A stretch of 64,000 nucleotides of DNA from Flavobacterium sp. W4I14 (GCA_030817875.1 JAUSZU010000001.1:4154001-4218000), one strand, 5' to 3'; positions 16,930 through 24,967 are shown, counted from the first letter of the stretch. Program-made: numbers and translations. The notes: a model not told the origin generated them from the letters alone.

Positions 16930-17940
16930 TTAAGCAATCAATTGTTCTTTATATTCTGCTAATATCGTTTTAAATTCGTTTACTACATCAGCTAAAGGTT
17001 TTTCTGCCGCACCACCTGCCGCATTTCTATGCCCACCACCATTAAAATACTTTTTACAGATTTCGTTGGCAGGAAAATCGCCTGTAGACCTAACAGATAA
17101 TTTAACTTTATCCGGACGTTCGATAATTAATGCGGCTAAACGGATGCCATTAATCGATAATGCGTAGTTTACCACGCCCTCTGTATCGCCGGTTGCGCTA
17201 TGATATTGCGCCAGTTCTTCTTTTGTAACCGAAATAATGGCGGTATTGTATTCTCTTATAACTTCTAACTTGTTTGACAGGCAATAACCCAAAAAGCGCA
17301 AACGGTTTTCGCTCGCGTTATCGTATACCAATTGATGGATTTTCCAATGCTCTGCACCAAGATCTATCAGATCAGCTGCAATACGGTATACATCGGCTGT
17401 AGCTGATGGGAAACGGAAAGATCCAGAATCGGTCATGATACCGGTGTACAAACAGGCTGCAACATCTTTATTGATCCCAACTTTATCCTCTAATTGATTA
17501 ACAATAAAATCGTAAACCAACTGGGCCGCAGCACAGGCGTTAATATCCCAGTGGCGGTAATCATCAAAATCCTCAGGTTCGAGGTGATGATCGATCATGA
17601 TTTTTTTTGCTCCTGCTGCTCTAACCAATTCGCCCAATTCATTAATCCGGCTTAGGGTGTTAAAATCAAGGCAAAATATGAGCGAAGCTTCATCAACTAA
17701 CTTGGCCGCCTTTTCTTGCTCTTCTGTAAAAATAATTACATCGCCATTATTTGGCATCCAATGCAGAAAGGTAGGATAATCTGTTGGTGTGATTACCTTA
17801 ACATGATGGCCTTTTTGAATTAAATATCCATATAACCCCAGAGATGAACCCATCGCATCGCCATCGGGTTTGTGATGGGTGGTGATCACAATTCGTTGTG
17901 GCGTAGCCAATAATGTTTTTAATTCAGTTAGTGTAAGCAT
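16930..17940 (-). CDS. nrnA: DHH-family phosphoesterase, oligoribonuclease / pAp phosphatase NrnA
   Basis: From ATG 17940 the protein has 336 residues. The DHH domain shows ITTHHKPDGDAMGSSLGL near residues 19-36, CLDFNTLSR and the signature IDHHLEPEDF, which bind two metal ions; the C-terminal DHHA1 domain has the GGGHRNAAGG motif near residue 303. NrnA-type enzymes degrade short oligoribonucleotides and dephosphorylate 3'-phosphoadenosine 5'-phosphate. A TTG at 17958 would add six residues, but it overlaps an exact TAGCTTTG -7 element (17956-17963), so ATG is preferred. It heads a short operon with the downstream FKBP gene. Confidence 0.92.
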   Translation of the reverse strand: MLTLTELKTLLATPQRIVITTHHKPDGDAMGSSLGLYGYLIQKGHHVKVITPTDYPTFLHWMPNNGDVIIFTEEQEKAAKLVDEASLIFCLDFNTLSRINELGELVRAAGAKKIMIDHHLEPEDFDDYRHWDINACAAAQLVYDFIVNQLEDKVGINKDVAACLYTGIMTDSGSFRFPSATADVYRIAADLIDLGAEHWKIHQLVYDNASENRLRFLGYCLSNKLEVIREYNTAIISVTKEELAQYHSATGDTEGVVNYALSINGIRLAALIIERPDKVKLSVRSTGDFPANEICKKYFNGGGHRNAAGGAAEKPLADVVNEFKTILAEYKEQLIA

Positions 17941-17955
17941 ATATTTTTTGCGCTG

Positions 17956-17963
17956 CAAAGCTA
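17956..17963 (-). promoter_or_regulatory. Putative Bacteroidota -7 element for nrnA
   Basis: Minus-strand TAGCTTTG fits TAnnTTTG exactly and lies 15 bases before the nrnA ATG. No good TTG is seen 19-21 bases upstream, so support is partial. Confidence 0.4.
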
Positions 17964-18108
17964 AGTAAATTTAGATTAGGATTAAAGGATTTTAGGATTA
18001 GCTGCCTTATATAGTAAAAACAGGCAATGTTAAATATTCTAAATGCCGTTTAAGTAACAATATCAATCGCAGAAACCCTAAAGTACTGCATAACACAAAG
18101 AATGGCTG

Positions 18109-18139
18109 TTGATTATTCATCAATTAAAACGTATTTTTG
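18109..18139 (+). promoter_or_regulatory. Bacteroidota-type promoter of ndk
   Basis: TTG at 18109-18111 and TATTTTTG at 18132-18139 are separated by 20 bases, matching the TTG-N19/20-TAnnTTTG consensus. The ndk ATG follows 26 bases later. This placement rules out the longer frame beginning at 18109. Confidence 0.7.
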
Positions 18140-18165
18140 CAAAAAAATTGATATTAAAAAGCACA

Positions 18166-18585
18166 ATGAGCACTAACAGAACTTTTACCATGATCAAGCC
18201 TGATGCAGTAGCAAACGGCCATATCGGATCAATCATTAACGACATTACTAATGCTGGTTTCAAAATCATCGCATTAAAATATACTAAACTTACAGATGAA
18301 ACTGCTGGTCAGTTCTATGCTGTTCATGCTGAGCGTCCTTTTTACAAAGATTTAGTAAGCTTTATGTCTTCAGGACCTATTGTTGCTGCTATTTTAGAAA
18401 AAGACAATGCCATTGAAGATTTCAGAAAATTGATCGGTGCTACTAACCCAGCTGAGGCTGCAGAAGGAACTATCCGTCAGAAATATGCAAAATCAATCGA
18501 TGCTAACGCGGTTCACGGTTCAGATTCTGATGAGAATGCAGAAATTGAAGGTAACTTCTTCTTTAAAGCAGACGAACGTTTCTAG
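18166..18585 (+). CDS. ndk: Nucleoside diphosphate kinase
   Basis: The 139-residue enzyme transfers the gamma-phosphate from ATP to other nucleoside diphosphates. It opens with NRTFTMIKPDAVANGHIGSI, has the ERPFYKDLVSFMSSGP segment, and the active-site histidine is His117 in NAVHGSDS. Length matches bacterial Ndk. The start at ATG 18166 gives the canonical N terminus; an in-frame upstream extension from 18109 lies inside the promoter. Followed by a strong terminator at 18611-18640, so monocistronic. Confidence 0.97.
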   Translation: MSTNRTFTMIKPDAVANGHIGSIINDITNAGFKIIALKYTKLTDETAGQFYAVHAERPFYKDLVSFMSSGPIVAAILEKDNAIEDFRKLIGATNPAEAAEGTIRQKYAKSIDANAVHGSDSDENAEIEGNFFFKADERF

Positions 18586-18610
18586 TTCCCAACACAAGAA
18601 ATTTACAATA

Positions 18611-18640
18611 AAACCCCGAACATTCGGGGTTTTATTGTTT
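18611..18640 (+). terminator. Terminator after ndk
   Basis: AAACCCCGAA, loop CA, TTCGGGGTTT, then a T-rich run. Very stable stem, 25 bases after the stop codon. Confidence 0.9.
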
Positions 18641-18720
18641 TATCTATTTTGTATCTTTCGCCCTTAAAATATAATCCACCATTCTAAACCTGTTGGAATT
18701 AATTACACATAAAATAATCA

Positions 18721-19494
18721 ATGAAAAGAATTTTTTTAGCGGTATGTTTATCCGGTATCGCTGTTGCATCTTATGCACAAACCAAAACAGCAGCAAAGAA
18801 ACCTGTTGCCAAAAAACCAACTACAGCCGCAAGTAAAACATCAACCTTTACAGCAGGTTTAAAATCTACTTTAGATTCTACCAGTTATGCTTTTGGCACT
18901 TCTATCGGCGCGGGATTAAAAACAACCGGCCTTTCTACCTTAAATTACGAAGTGTTGTTAAAAGGACTAAAGGATGCTTTTACAGGCGGTAAGGTTATTT
19001 TAACTCAACAGCAGGCACAACAATGTATTAATGAGGCATTAGCCAAGGCATCATCGGTAAAAAACAAAGCTGAAGAAGCATCAAATAAAATTAAATATGC
19101 ACCAATTATGAAAGAAGGACAAGATTTCTTAGAACAGAACAAAAAACGTGCAGGTGTACAAACAACTGCAAGTGGCTTACAATACGAAGTTTTAACTGCT
19201 GGTACCGGCGTTAAACCACAGGCTACCGATTCGGTATTGGTTCATTATAAAGGAACATTACTTAACGGAAAACAATTTGACAGCTCTTATGATAGAGGAG
19301 AACCGATTTCTTTTCCTTTAAACCAGGTAATTAAAGGCTGGACAGAAGGTGTACAATTAATGCCTGCAGGTTCGAAATACAAATTTTTCATTCCATATGA
19401 TTTAGCATACGGAGCGCGTGGTGCCGGACAGGATATTCCTCCTTACAGCACTTTAATCTTCGAAGTTGAATTGTTAAAAGTGAACGGGAAATAA
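18721..19494 (+). CDS. Mip-like FKBP-type peptidyl-prolyl isomerase, exported
   Basis: The 257-residue precursor has a signal peptide (MKRIFLAVCLSGIAVASYAQ), a lysine/alanine/threonine-rich linker (21-45), an FKBP_N dimerisation region (about 45-145, including LDSTSYAFGTSIGAGLK) and a C-terminal FKBP domain (about 150-255) with ASGLQYEVLTAGTG, VLVHYKGTLLNGKQFDSSYD and DLAYGARGAGQDIPPYSTLIFEVEL. This is the Mip/FkpA arrangement: a periplasmic dimeric foldase/chaperone. Unlike the two FKBP lipoproteins at 14.7-16.9 kb, it lacks a lipobox. Its start codon follows ndk by about 130 bases with a terminator between. Confidence 0.92.
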   Translation: MKRIFLAVCLSGIAVASYAQTKTAAKKPVAKKPTTAASKTSTFTAGLKSTLDSTSYAFGTSIGAGLKTTGLSTLNYEVLLKGLKDAFTGGKVILTQQQAQQCINEALAKASSVKNKAEEASNKIKYAPIMKEGQDFLEQNKKRAGVQTTASGLQYEVLTAGTGVKPQATDSVLVHYKGTLLNGKQFDSSYDRGEPISFPLNQVIKGWTEGVQLMPAGSKYKFFIPYDLAYGARGAGQDIPPYSTLIFEVELLKVNGK

Positions 19495-19854
19495 GATTTG
19501 TGCAGTCAGATGTTACCATCTGACTGTTAATGAAATTAAAATTGTGAGATAATTACTTCTTATAGAAAAAGGATTAGAGATCGTGTCAGATGGTAACATC
19601 TGTCACCACGACTAAAAGATAAATGTGCAGCCAGATGTTACCATCTGGCTGTTTTTTTGAACTGGAATTGAAACAGTTCTTTCAAAAGCATGTTGAATAC
19701 CATGTCAGATGGCAACATCTGACACCACAAAAAAGGTAGATTTAGCTATTGTGAAATATGGTAACATCCGACACCACGACCAGGACGATTCCAAGCAAAT
19801 AAGTCATTTACCAAAACTTTCTTCAGTATTCAATGTTAGCTATTACAAATTAAC
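19495..19854. other. Gene-free stretch packed with palindromic repeats
   Basis: No gene is seen. About 280 bases of it (19503-19780) are built from five palindromic units listed separately; the remaining ~75 bases before the small lipoprotein gene are AT-rich leader. Confidence 0.75.
19503..19780. repeat. Cluster of five palindromic repeats with core CAGATGTTACCATCTG
   Basis: Units lie at 19503-19526, 19583-19612, 19628-19651, 19703-19728 and 19751-19780. The first and third read CAG(T/C)CAGATGTTACCATCTG(A/G)CTG; the second, fourth and fifth carry the core in reverse (CAGATGG(T/C)AACATCTG, decayed in the fifth) and share a trailing CACCACGAC or CACCAC. Each unit can form a hairpin with a loop of about four bases. 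Unit three is followed by T7 and may terminate transcription. The orientation order is forward, reverse, forward, reverse, reverse. Confidence 0.85.
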
Positions 19855-20034
19855 ATGAATATGAAAAGAGCATTCCCTTTAGTACTGATTGCATTTTTAT
19901 GCACTACCTTAAGCAGTTGTGAACTAGTAGAAGGTATATTTAAAGCCGGCGTTTGGGTTGGCGTTATTGTAGTTGTAGTAGTAGTTGCGCTGCTGATCTG
20001 GATTTTATCGAAGATATTTGGCGGAAGGGGCTAG
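19855..20034 (+). CDS. Small lipoprotein with one C-terminal membrane helix (59 aa)
   Basis: A complete 59-codon frame starts at ATG 19855 (or the ATG at 19861, two codons later) and ends with TAG at 20034. It has a lipoprotein signal peptide with lipobox LSSC (Cys22), a short ELVEGIFKAGVW segment, then a strong hydrophobic helix VGVIVVVVVVALLIWILSKI and a basic end GGRG. Similar tiny Bacteroidota proteins with a valine-rich helix are widespread; I recall some being labelled phosphatidate cytidylyltransferase in databases, which their size does not support. It would sit in the envelope. Function unknown. Confidence 0.75.
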   Translation: MNMKRAFPLVLIAFLCTTLSSCELVEGIFKAGVWVGVIVVVVVVALLIWILSKIFGGRG

Positions 20035-20094
20035 TTTTAGTCCTCATTAAAATATTAAGGGTATAAGTGAAAATCTTATGCCCTTTTATTATGC

Positions 20095-20385
20095 CTATAA
20101 AAAAACCATATCGGTAATTACCACACTACCGGCATGTTCATTCAGTTTTTGAATAATGCCCTGGCGCACCATAACCAATTCATTTTTGATTACCGAAGAT
20201 TCGATGCGTAGAAACAATTTTTTATCGTGGATGTAGATCTGCTTGGTCCTGTTGGCTATGGCAGTACCCATAATCTCCGGCCAGATAGACAAGATTGAAG
20301 TTTCGTCGAATTTACGGCGCAAACGGTATACATCCAGCATTTTGCTGATGGCATCTTTTACTGTAACATCATTGGGTTTACGCAT
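20095..20385 (-). CDS. DUF721 (DciA-like) protein
   Basis: The 96-residue protein fits the DUF721 family: an N-terminal helix DAISKMLDVYRLRRKFDE, then ILSIWPEIMGTAIANRTKQIYI with the conserved W-P-x-I-x-G and hydrophobic strand, and KKLFLRIESSVIKNELVMVRQGIIQKLNE. DciA relatives help load the replicative helicase in many bacteria lacking DnaC. Its ATG at 20385 overlaps the 3' end of recF by eight bases, so it is translated from the recF transcript. The replication/repair neighbour fits, but a helicase-loader role is inferred from the family only. Confidence 0.85.
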   Translation of the reverse strand: MRKPNDVTVKDAISKMLDVYRLRRKFDETSILSIWPEIMGTAIANRTKQIYIHDKKLFLRIESSVIKNELVMVRQGIIQKLNEHAGSVVITDMVFL

Positions 20386-21481
20386 TTTGTATAGTTCCGT
20401 TATCTACTTCGAACAAAGTTACATCAACTTCTATTTTTTCAAAAATTGATTTCACTCTTTCTCTTCCTGTATCTGTAATAAATATCTGCCCAAAATCATG
20501 GTGGGAAACCATTTGCATTAGTTTTTGAACGCGGTTATCATCCAGCTTGTCAAAAATATCATCCAACAAAAGCAAAGGTTTAAATCCTTTGTTTTTGGCA
20601 AGGTAAGCGTATTGAGCAATCTTCAAAGCAATTAAGAAAGATTTTTGCTGACCTTGGGAGCCAAACTTCTTTAGCGGCATGCCACTGATTACAAAAGCCA
20701 GTTCATCTTTATGGATACCCGTTGTGGTACGTTCCAGTATACGGTCTTTCTCTACCGATTTCTTTAACAACTCTTCGAAAGTAGCCTCGTTCAATTGAGA
20801 CTGATAGTTCAGTTCTACAATTTCCCTGTTTTCGGTAAGGTAAGTATAATATTGGTTAAACAGCGGAATAAACTCATCCATAAATGCCTTACGGATTGCG
20901 AATATCTTATTGCCGGCAATAACCAACTGTTCATCCAAAATTTCGAGCAGCGTAGGATCGTATTTTCTGGTAATGGCGATCTGCTTTAGCAAAGCATTCC
21001 GGTTTAACAGAATACGGTTATAGGTAATCAGCTGATCAAGATAATGTGCGTCTGTTTGCGAAATAACATTATCAATAAACTTTCTCCGCTCCTCGCTGCC
21101 TTCCATAATCAGGTTTACATCATAAGGGGAAACCATCACTACCGGAAAAAGGCCAATATGATCAGCCAATTTATCGTATTCTTTTTTATTGCGTTTGAAC
21201 TGTTTTTTTTGGTTGCGTTTTACCCCGCAGGAAATTTTTTCGTTTTTTTCGTTACGATCAAAATCGCCCTGGATCATAAAGACCTCTTCATTGGTTTTGA
21301 TCTGCTGACTATCGATGGGATTAAAGTAACTTTTACATAGACAGAGATAGTGAATGGCATCGAGCATGTTCGTTTTGCCAGAGCCATTATTACCCGTAAA
21401 AACGTTTACCGTTTCCGAGAAATGGAGATCTGCATCGGTATAATTCTTGAAATTTAGAAGGGTAATATTTTTTAACCACAT
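20378..21481 (-). CDS. recF: DNA replication and repair protein RecF
   Basis: The 367-residue SMC-like ATPase has LLNFKNYTDADLHFSE at its N terminus, Walker A GNNGSGKT at residues 30-37, the YLCLCKSYF segment, the ABC signature region KKFGSQGQQKSFLIALK and Walker B PLLLLDDIFDKLD near residues 308-320, then HHDFGQIFITDTGRE. RecF loads RecA onto gapped DNA with RecO and RecR. Length and motifs are typical. It is co-transcribed with the overlapping DUF721 gene. A TAAATTTG sequence close upstream of the ATG (21492-21499) could be a -7 element with a very short leader. Confidence 0.96.
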   Translation of the reverse strand: MWLKNITLLNFKNYTDADLHFSETVNVFTGNNGSGKTNMLDAIHYLCLCKSYFNPIDSQQIKTNEEVFMIQGDFDRNEKNEKISCGVKRNQKKQFKRNKKEYDKLADHIGLFPVVMVSPYDVNLIMEGSEERRKFIDNVISQTDAHYLDQLITYNRILLNRNALLKQIAITRKYDPTLLEILDEQLVIAGNKIFAIRKAFMDEFIPLFNQYYTYLTENREIVELNYQSQLNEATFEELLKKSVEKDRILERTTTGIHKDELAFVISGMPLKKFGSQGQQKSFLIALKIAQYAYLAKNKGFKPLLLLDDIFDKLDDNRVQKLMQMVSHHDFGQIFITDTGRERVKSIFEKIEVDVTLFEVDNGTIQNA

Positions 21482-21586
21482 AAATATGTCACAAATTTAC
21501 CGTTTTTTAGCCTCTTAACACCCATTGTTTAAAATAAACGTTAATAACACTTAAAAAAATTGTACTTTCATAGCAAGGAAAATTAG

Positions 21587-21994
21587 ATGGTTGCACAAAA
21601 AATGTTAGAAGGGAATGTTCTATGGTCTTACGATCATGAACTAACCAATGAAGAAAGTTCGAGCTGGGTTAAAAAAATCGCAGGCTTATTTTCGTTTTTA
21701 AAGCCAGTTCACAATCATGAAGGCAATATCCTATTGGCCTCGAATGGTCTTTTCATCACCGGAGACGAACAATTGGAACTCCCATTATCTCATATAGAAG
21801 AAGTTTACATGGGCTTCGACGATGTATTCCCGGCCTCATCGGCAAAAAACTTCGGCGCATTCTGGCAGCCCATCAGAATTAGATCTACGGTGAGCCGCTC
21901 TGAAAGTCAAACGGTTTACCTGGTGATTAACCACACTGGTATTTTTAGCGACAACCAAACCTGGTTTAATACACTAATTAGCTTGTTACGCTAA
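21587..21994 (+). CDS. Conserved hypothetical protein, possible PH-like domain
   Basis: The 135-residue protein has no signal peptide or membrane helix. After MLEGNVLWSYDHELT and a short amphipathic stretch, it has alternating strands (EGNILLASNGLFITGDEQLELPLSHIEEVYMGFDD split by turns), a central FPASSAKNFGAFWQPIRIR and a C-terminal NQTWFNTLISLLR helix. The pattern of seven strands closed by a helix suggests a PH-like fold, as in small bacterial proteins that convert numeric levels or bind lipids. I cannot assign a function. It is divergent from recF and precedes a TPR gene by 123 bases that has its own promoter. Confidence 0.65.
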   Translation: MVAQKMLEGNVLWSYDHELTNEESSSWVKKIAGLFSFLKPVHNHEGNILLASNGLFITGDEQLELPLSHIEEVYMGFDDVFPASSAKNFGAFWQPIRIRSTVSRSESQTVYLVINHTGIFSDNQTWFNTLISLLR

Positions 21995-22063
21995 TTATCA
22001 TGACGATTTTACAATCTGCACGCCTAAATAACTAATGTTTAATCAAATACTTCAAAATAAAGA

Positions 22064-22093
22064 TTGATACTTTGATTGAAAAATGTATTTTTG
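22064..22093 (+). promoter_or_regulatory. Bacteroidota-type promoter of the TPR gene
   Basis: TTG at 22064-22066, 19 bases, then TATTTTTG at 22086-22093; the ATG lies 25 bases downstream. This is an excellent match to TTG-N19-TAnnTTTG. Confidence 0.75.
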
Positions 22094-22117
22094 CAATCTT
22101 AAATTTTTTAAACAAAC

Positions 22118-22783
22118 ATGTCTACAACAGATAACCAGACAATTCAACCAACTAAAAAAGGTTCATTTTTACAAGAGAATAATAAAAGCTTACTGTTTAT
22201 TGCAGGCGCTGTAGTTTTATTAGTTTTAATATATCTTTGGTATCAAGGCGTGTATTTAAAAGGTCGTGCTGAAGAAGCCGCTAGCAAAATGTACAAAGCA
22301 GAACAATTTGTTGGTGTAGATTCACTATCAAATAGGGCTGTTAAAGGCGAAGGTGGTTACCCAGGCTTAGAGCAGATTGCTAAAGAATACGATAACACAA
22401 AATCGGCAAACTTAGCTAACCTTTACTTGGGCGGTATTTACCTGCGTAAAGGCGAGTACAAACAAGCGATAGAGGCATTAAGCAAATATAGTGCTACTGG
22501 TAGCCCAGTTGCAGACCCATTGGCTTTAGGCTTATTAGGTGATGCTTACAGCGAACTGAAAGACTTTAAACAAGCGGCTACATACTATAAAAAAGCAGCA
22601 GATAAAGCAAGTAAATTTACTTCACCAATGTTTTTAAAGAAATTAGGACTGGTTAACGAAAGCCAAAATGATTTTAAAGGTGCTGTTGAAGCTTATACTA
22701 AAGTAAAAACACAATACCCTGAGAGTGCAGAAGCGCAATTAATTGATGCTTACATTGCAAGAGCTCAAGAAAAAGTTAAATAA
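22118..22783 (+). CDS. Membrane-anchored tetratricopeptide-repeat protein (YfgM-like)
   Basis: The 221-residue protein has a cytoplasmic N terminus (1-27), one transmembrane helix (about 28-46, LFIAGAVVLLVLIYLWYQG) and a periplasmic TPR region. Repeats are visible at KSANLANLYLGGIYLRKGEY, DPLALGLLGDAYSELKDFKQ and PMFLKKLGLVNESQNDFKGA. This layout matches YfgM-type or tetratricopeptide proteins common in Bacteroidota that bind partners at the membrane. The exact partner is unknown. It has its own promoter and a strong terminator, so it is monocistronic. Confidence 0.85.
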   Translation: MSTTDNQTIQPTKKGSFLQENNKSLLFIAGAVVLLVLIYLWYQGVYLKGRAEEAASKMYKAEQFVGVDSLSNRAVKGEGGYPGLEQIAKEYDNTKSANLANLYLGGIYLRKGEYKQAIEALSKYSATGSPVADPLALGLLGDAYSELKDFKQAATYYKKAADKASKFTSPMFLKKLGLVNESQNDFKGAVEAYTKVKTQYPESAEAQLIDAYIARAQEKVK

Positions 22784-22810
22784 TCATTAACTAAAACATA
22801 TTTATGAAAA

Positions 22811-22836
22811 GACCATCGAAAGATGGTCTTTTTTTT
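22811..22836 (+). terminator. Terminator after the TPR gene
   Basis: GACCATC, loop GAAA, GATGGTC, then T8. It lies 27 bases after the stop codon. Confidence 0.92.
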
Positions 22837-23608
22837 GTTTAAAAGCTTTTTGTAATTGCGATAGCTGGCCCTTCGACTATGATATCCATTAATATGTCCT
22901 TAGAAAAATCGTCATCTCGACTGGAGCATCGCGGAATGGAGAGATCTATGAACCAGATTAACTTAAAAAATAGATTTAGCTTCGCTGAGCCTTCGTGTTC
23001 TCGGCTGCGTTGCACTCTGCTCGAAATGACGACACTACGAGGCTATTCATTCTATTCCTTACCAGGCAGCTCACCAAACGATAGAAAACCTAATATATTA
23101 TCAATGTTTTTTCTGGAAATCAGGTGCAGATGCTTTTAGGCTTGTGTAGTCCCGCTCTACGTTTTTTCCGATGCTGATTTAGTTTTAAACCAATTTATCG
23201 ATAAAGCATCGGAACCACTGCCATCGGGTTTAGGTGGCGCAGCCAGCAATACTATTAGGGGTTGAATGGTGCAGAAAAAGGAAATTGCCTTTATCGACCT
23301 GTTTCTATCAGATGGTTTGTGAGGACACACACCATGGACTAGGAAAAGAAATCTACATAAAACTATGTTATTCTACCCTCAATAGCAGCAAAAACGTTAC
23401 CTTTTAGACCTGATTGAAATGGAAAGCCCGCAAGCGAGGTACGAGTGCGGACTTGTAATGAAAAGCAGGACGAACATTAAAAAGACCTACTGCAATTGCT
23501 CTTCAAATGACCTTTTTTGTATTATATTACCTTTGGCAGATTTTTAAATTACAAAAGATCCTTCACTGCGCTCAGGATGACAGCATGCACGGCTGATCAA
23601 TTAATGAT
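22837..23608. other. Gene-free stretch filled with dispersed repeats
   Basis: No credible gene. It contains a CGTCATCTCGACTGGAGC...CTCGAAATGACG repeat at 22911-23033, copy A of a large inverted-end element at about 23100-23515, and a CACTGCGCTCAGGATGACAG fragment at 23564-23583. Short open frames here (such as 22879-23139) cross these repeats and are not convincing. Confidence 0.75.
23100..23515. repeat. Large inverted-end repeat element, copy A
   Basis: The left end reads AGGTGCAGATGCTTTTAGGC and the right end, on the other strand, AAGAGCAATTGCAGTAGG, an imperfect terminal inverted repeat. Inside are GTCCCGCTCTACG, a private hairpin CCGATGC (23168-23174) / GCATCGG (23206-23212), GCCATCGGGTTTAGGTGGCG and a hairpin ATGGTTTGTG-AGGA-CACACACCAT at 23312-23335. 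Copies B (34160-34495) and C (52410-52880) share this order. No protein-coding capacity is evident. Confidence 0.65.
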
Positions 23609-24169
23609 CTACTTATTAAAAGCCGTCATGGTGTGGGCGGGCCCAACGGTTACATAACTTTTAATCAACTCTACGCTTTTATCAATCAATGCAGGCAGTT
23701 CTAATTGTTCATTCTTATCAAACAAACCCAAAACAAAATCAACCTGTCTACCTTTCGGATAATCGCTACCGATACCAAAACGAAGGCGTGCGTAGTTTTG
23801 TCCGCCACAAACCTCTTCGATGCTTTTTAAGCCATTATGACCAGCGCTAGAGCCCTGTAGCTTTAGCCTCAGTTTACCAAGAGGCAATGCAAGGTCGTCA
23901 ACAATCACCAAAACATTTTCTGGTGCTATTTTTAATTCCTTCATCCAATAGTTTACAGCTTTACCACTTAAGTTCATAAAAGTGGTTGGCTTAATTACAT
24001 GAAGTTTCTTACCCTTAAAACTCACTTCGGCGTAATAAGCCAAACGGATATTATCAAAGCTACCACCTAAACCTTTAACCAGTTCATCAGCAATATCAAA
24101 ACCAATGTTATGCCTGGTGTGTGCATAATCTGGTCCGATATTCCCTAAGCCAACTATAAGATATTTCAT
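23609..24169 (-). CDS. pth: Peptidyl-tRNA hydrolase
   Basis: The 186-residue enzyme frees tRNAs from prematurely released peptidyl-tRNA. It begins MKYLIVGLGNIGPDYAHTRH with catalytic His20, then NIGFDIADEL, KPTTFMNLSGKAV and the signature VLVIVDDLALPLGKLRLK and GSSAGHNGLKSIE, ending with the usual lid region. Length and motifs match bacterial Pth. It lies downstream of rplY (L25), a common pairing in bacteria, about 210 bases away on the same strand with a terminator between. Confidence 0.97.
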   Translation of the reverse strand: MKYLIVGLGNIGPDYAHTRHNIGFDIADELVKGLGGSFDNIRLAYYAEVSFKGKKLHVIKPTTFMNLSGKAVNYWMKELKIAPENVLVIVDDLALPLGKLRLKLQGSSAGHNGLKSIEEVCGGQNYARLRFGIGSDYPKGRQVDFVLGLFDKNEQLELPALIDKSVELIKSYVTVGPAHTMTAFNK

Positions 24170-24188
24170 GGGGCAAAGATAAAAAAAA

Positions 24189-24220
24189 GTCCGAAGTCAG
24201 GAGTCCGAAGTCGGAAGTCT
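24189..24220. repeat. GTCCGAAGTCGGAAGTC-type short repeat
   Basis: Imperfect repeats of the unit AGTCCGAAGTC/GGAGTCCGAAG/TCGGAAGTC just upstream of pth. The same kind of sequence forms the first codons of pgmB at 62267-62295. Confidence 0.7.
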
Positions 24221-24314
24221 ACACCATGAATTTAATTCATTCATTTTCAAGCACCTTCTTAATAAACAGCGGAGTGGTTAGCGTTGGGCGATTAGCGGAT
24301 TAACCTTAATATAA

Positions 24315-24349
24315 ATAAAAAAAGCGTTCCGAATTAAATCGGAACGCTT
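24315..24349 (-). terminator. Terminator after rplY
   Basis: On the minus strand AAGCGTTCCGA and TCGGAACGCTT flank a six-base loop and are followed by T7. Very stable. Confidence 0.92.
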
Positions 24350-24382
24350 CATCTTGAAATCAAGAAATCCTAAGAACCCTGA

Positions 24383-24967
24383 TTATTTTTTACCTTTAGC
24401 AGCTTCAGTTTCTGCTTGTTTTAATGCTCTAGACATTGCAACAGAAACGATAGTATCTTCAGGAGTGTTAGTGATTACGTATTTCTCGCCTTTAAGGTCG
24501 CGAACACGGAATAAACTACCTACTTCTAATTTCTCTAAGCTTACTTCTACGTTTTGTGGCATATCAGCTGGTAATGCTTTAACACGTAGTTTACGTAATT
24601 TCTGGATTAATTTACCCCCCATTTTAACACCTGGAGAAGTTCCTGTTAATTTAACCGGGATCTCCATAACGATTTCTTTCTCGTCAAACAACTGAAGAAA
24701 ATCGATGTGCATTAATACGTCGGTAAGTGGGTGAAATTGAGTGTCTTTTACGATAGCTTTAGTTTTAGTACCGTTAACATCAATCTCCACAAAGTTTACA
24801 TCCGGGGTATAAATAACATCTCTTAAGTCAGCAATAACTACAGCAAAGTGTTGTTGCTCTTTTCCACCATACAATACCGCCGGAACTTTACCTTCGTAAC
24901 GAAGTTCCTTGGCATCGCGTTTCCCTACGTTCTCTCTTGGAGAACCGCTAATTGCGATTGTTTTCAT
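24383..24967 (-). CDS. rplY: 50S ribosomal protein L25 / general stress protein Ctc
   Basis: The 194-residue protein has the L25 N-terminal domain binding 5S rRNA (KTIAISGSPRENVGKRDAKE, VPAVLYGGKEQQHFAV, TVIADLR-like strand, FHPLTDVLMHIDFLQL) and the longer TL5/Ctc C-terminal domain (about 100-180, EIVMEIPVKLTGTSPGVK, KLRKLRVKALPADMPQNVEV). The final stretch is lysine- and alanine-rich. The two-domain Ctc form is usual outside enterobacteria. It lies between prs and pth on the same strand, the usual prs-rplY-pth order. Confidence 0.95.
   Translation of the reverse strand: MKTIAISGSPRENVGKRDAKELRYEGKVPAVLYGGKEQQHFAVVIADLRDVIYTPDVNFVEIDVNGTKTKAIVKDTQFHPLTDVLMHIDFLQLFDEKEIVMEIPVKLTGTSPGVKMGGKLIQKLRKLRVKALPADMPQNVEVSLEKLEVGSLFRVRDLKGEKYVITNTPEDTIVSVAMSRALKQAETEAAKGKK

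Noticed and set aside
17941..17958. TTG start adding six residues to NrnA
   Set aside because: It overlaps an exact TAGCTTTG -7 element and the ATG at 17940 gives a normal N terminus.
18109..18165. Longer Ndk frame from 18109
   Set aside because: The extension covers the promoter; Ndk proteins begin at the MSTNRTFTMIKPDAV position.
19503..19780. CRISPR array
   Set aside because: The units are palindromes in alternating orientation with uneven spacing and no spacer pattern or cas genes.
22879..23139. 86-codon plus-strand frame
   Set aside because: Composed of a CTCGAAATGACG-type repeat and the start of repeat copy A.
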